From contig OY987299.1 of the NCBI GenBank assembly GCA_963920635.1, positions 26,118,901-26,182,900 on the forward strand: a stretch of 64,000 nucleotides of DNA, read 5' to 3'. The notes beneath the pieces were generated by a model. The model was given only the letters and a program-made list of their open reading frames with translations. It was not told where the DNA came from and did no database searches. Numbering within the stretch: position 1 is the stretch's first letter; every line of letters begins with the position of its first letter. Shown here one piece after another: positions 63,560 to 64,000 of the stretch. The position numbers and the translations under genes are program-made. Origin of the DNA: Pseudeuparius sepicola (lineage: Eukaryota > Arthropoda > Insecta > Coleoptera > Anthribidae).

Positions 63560-64000
63560 TTATCTTCCAACTTTGCCTAGTTTTGTGTCAGTCTTTGGAT
63601 TTGCTGTGATATTTTGCACAGCCACAATTAACTCGTTAGATTTAGTTTGCAAATCTCGGAGATCATGAATATACAACATTCTCAGAATTTTTGCTGCTTG
63701 GTTCAATACTCTATCATTTAAATCAAAGCCCAAATTTGCATCTTGAAATGGAAATGGCGTTCCGGTAACGATATATTTCTTTGGATTCTCTACACAATCG
63801 GGGGATAATCTAACACAAATAATCTTTCTTACTGCATGTAGTGTTATTAAAGGATCTGGATGTGGCACAATGCTCAGAGCTTTTGCCAATTGGTTGATAC
63901 GTTCTGTAAATTCAATGCTTCTGAAATTTAACTTATCTAAAGGATTTTCAGCGACCACACTTGGCACATTCGACGTTTTAATATTCTCAACCGCGTGCTT
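63560..64000 (-). CDS. RTRAF: RTRAF (CGI-99/C14orf166-like) C-terminal region, partial
   Basis: The frame is open from the window edge (KHAVENIKTSNVPSVV) to TAA at 63560-63562, giving 146 residues. The RLAF/RTRAF hallmarks are clear: NFRSIEFTERINQLAKAL, ITLHAVRKIICVRLSPD, LGFDLNDRVLNQAAKILRML, the YIHDLRDLQTKSNELIVAV helix and the very conserved end NPKTDTKLGKVGR. In animals this protein belongs to the tRNA-ligase complex with RTCB and DDX1, and to RNA transport and transcription complexes in nucleus and cytoplasm. The N-terminal half lies outside the window. An internal Met at 63967 is not needed as a start. The gene faces away from the ABCC gene's direction (convergent arrangement). Confidence 0.93.
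   Translation of the reverse strand, partial: KHAVENIKTSNVPSVVAENPLDKLNFRSIEFTERINQLAKALSIVPHPDPLITLHAVRKIICVRLSPDCVENPKKYIVTGTPFPFQDANLGFDLNDRVLNQAAKILRMLYIHDLRDLQTKSNELIVAVQNITANPKTDTKLGKVGR

Overview
The window looks like nuclear DNA from a transposon-rich insect. It is AT-rich, with intron-containing genes that use GT/AG splice sites, some introns only about 56 bp long, and mariner, pogo, hAT, Harbinger-like and LINE remnants throughout. Very short introns next to very large TE-filled ones, plus many TAGGTACCTA-type low-complexity islands, fit a large-genome insect such as a beetle. That lineage call is inference only.

Three host genes are supported. (1) The last two coding exons of an mTERF-family mitochondrial transcription factor lie at 4985-5477 (+). 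(2) A complete ABCC/MRP4-type full ABC transporter runs from 26439 to 58143 (+). Its eight coding exons join in phase to 3981 nt, 1326 residues, with two membrane domains and two nucleotide-binding domains. (3) The 3' end of an RTRAF (CGI-99/C14orf166-like) gene lies at 63560-64000 (-) and runs off the right edge.

Layout. 1-2690: a satellite array of about 240-bp units with a 478-bp higher-order repeat, continuing off the left edge. 3.3-4.6 kb: two small TIR elements, one enclosing a tRNA-like sequence and one carrying an MADF-domain remnant. 5.0-5.5 kb: mTERF exons. 7-12.3 kb: a hAT tail, a pogo-derived element, a 5'-truncated non-LTR retrotransposon split by a 769-bp TIR element, and a motif-rich element. 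13.2-20.6 kb: a dense set of foldback and palindromic elements. 21.8-24.3 kb: GC-rich repeats around a broken THAP-domain ORF. 26.4-58.1 kb: the ABCC gene. Its introns hold a 5.2-kb long-TIR element with a nested hairpin, a DD41D-like mariner with about 310-bp TIRs, a second copy of the pogo-derived element, several TA-flanked foldbacks, and a hAT-type element with a perfect 8-bp target duplication. 59-61.6 kb: an RT scrap, a decayed mariner, and a second copy of a Cys-rich transposon tail. 63.5-64 kb: RTRAF.

The host genes show no operon-like or pathway link. The ABCC protein would be a plasma-membrane exporter, the mTERF protein mitochondrial, and the RTRAF protein an RNA-ligase/transport-complex factor. 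The unusual content is the mobile DNA: several unrelated-looking TA-flanked families with TIRs of 200-450 bp, nested insertions, and TIR elements with embedded tRNA-like sequences. I saw no CRISPR array, rRNA gene or convincing functional tRNA gene.
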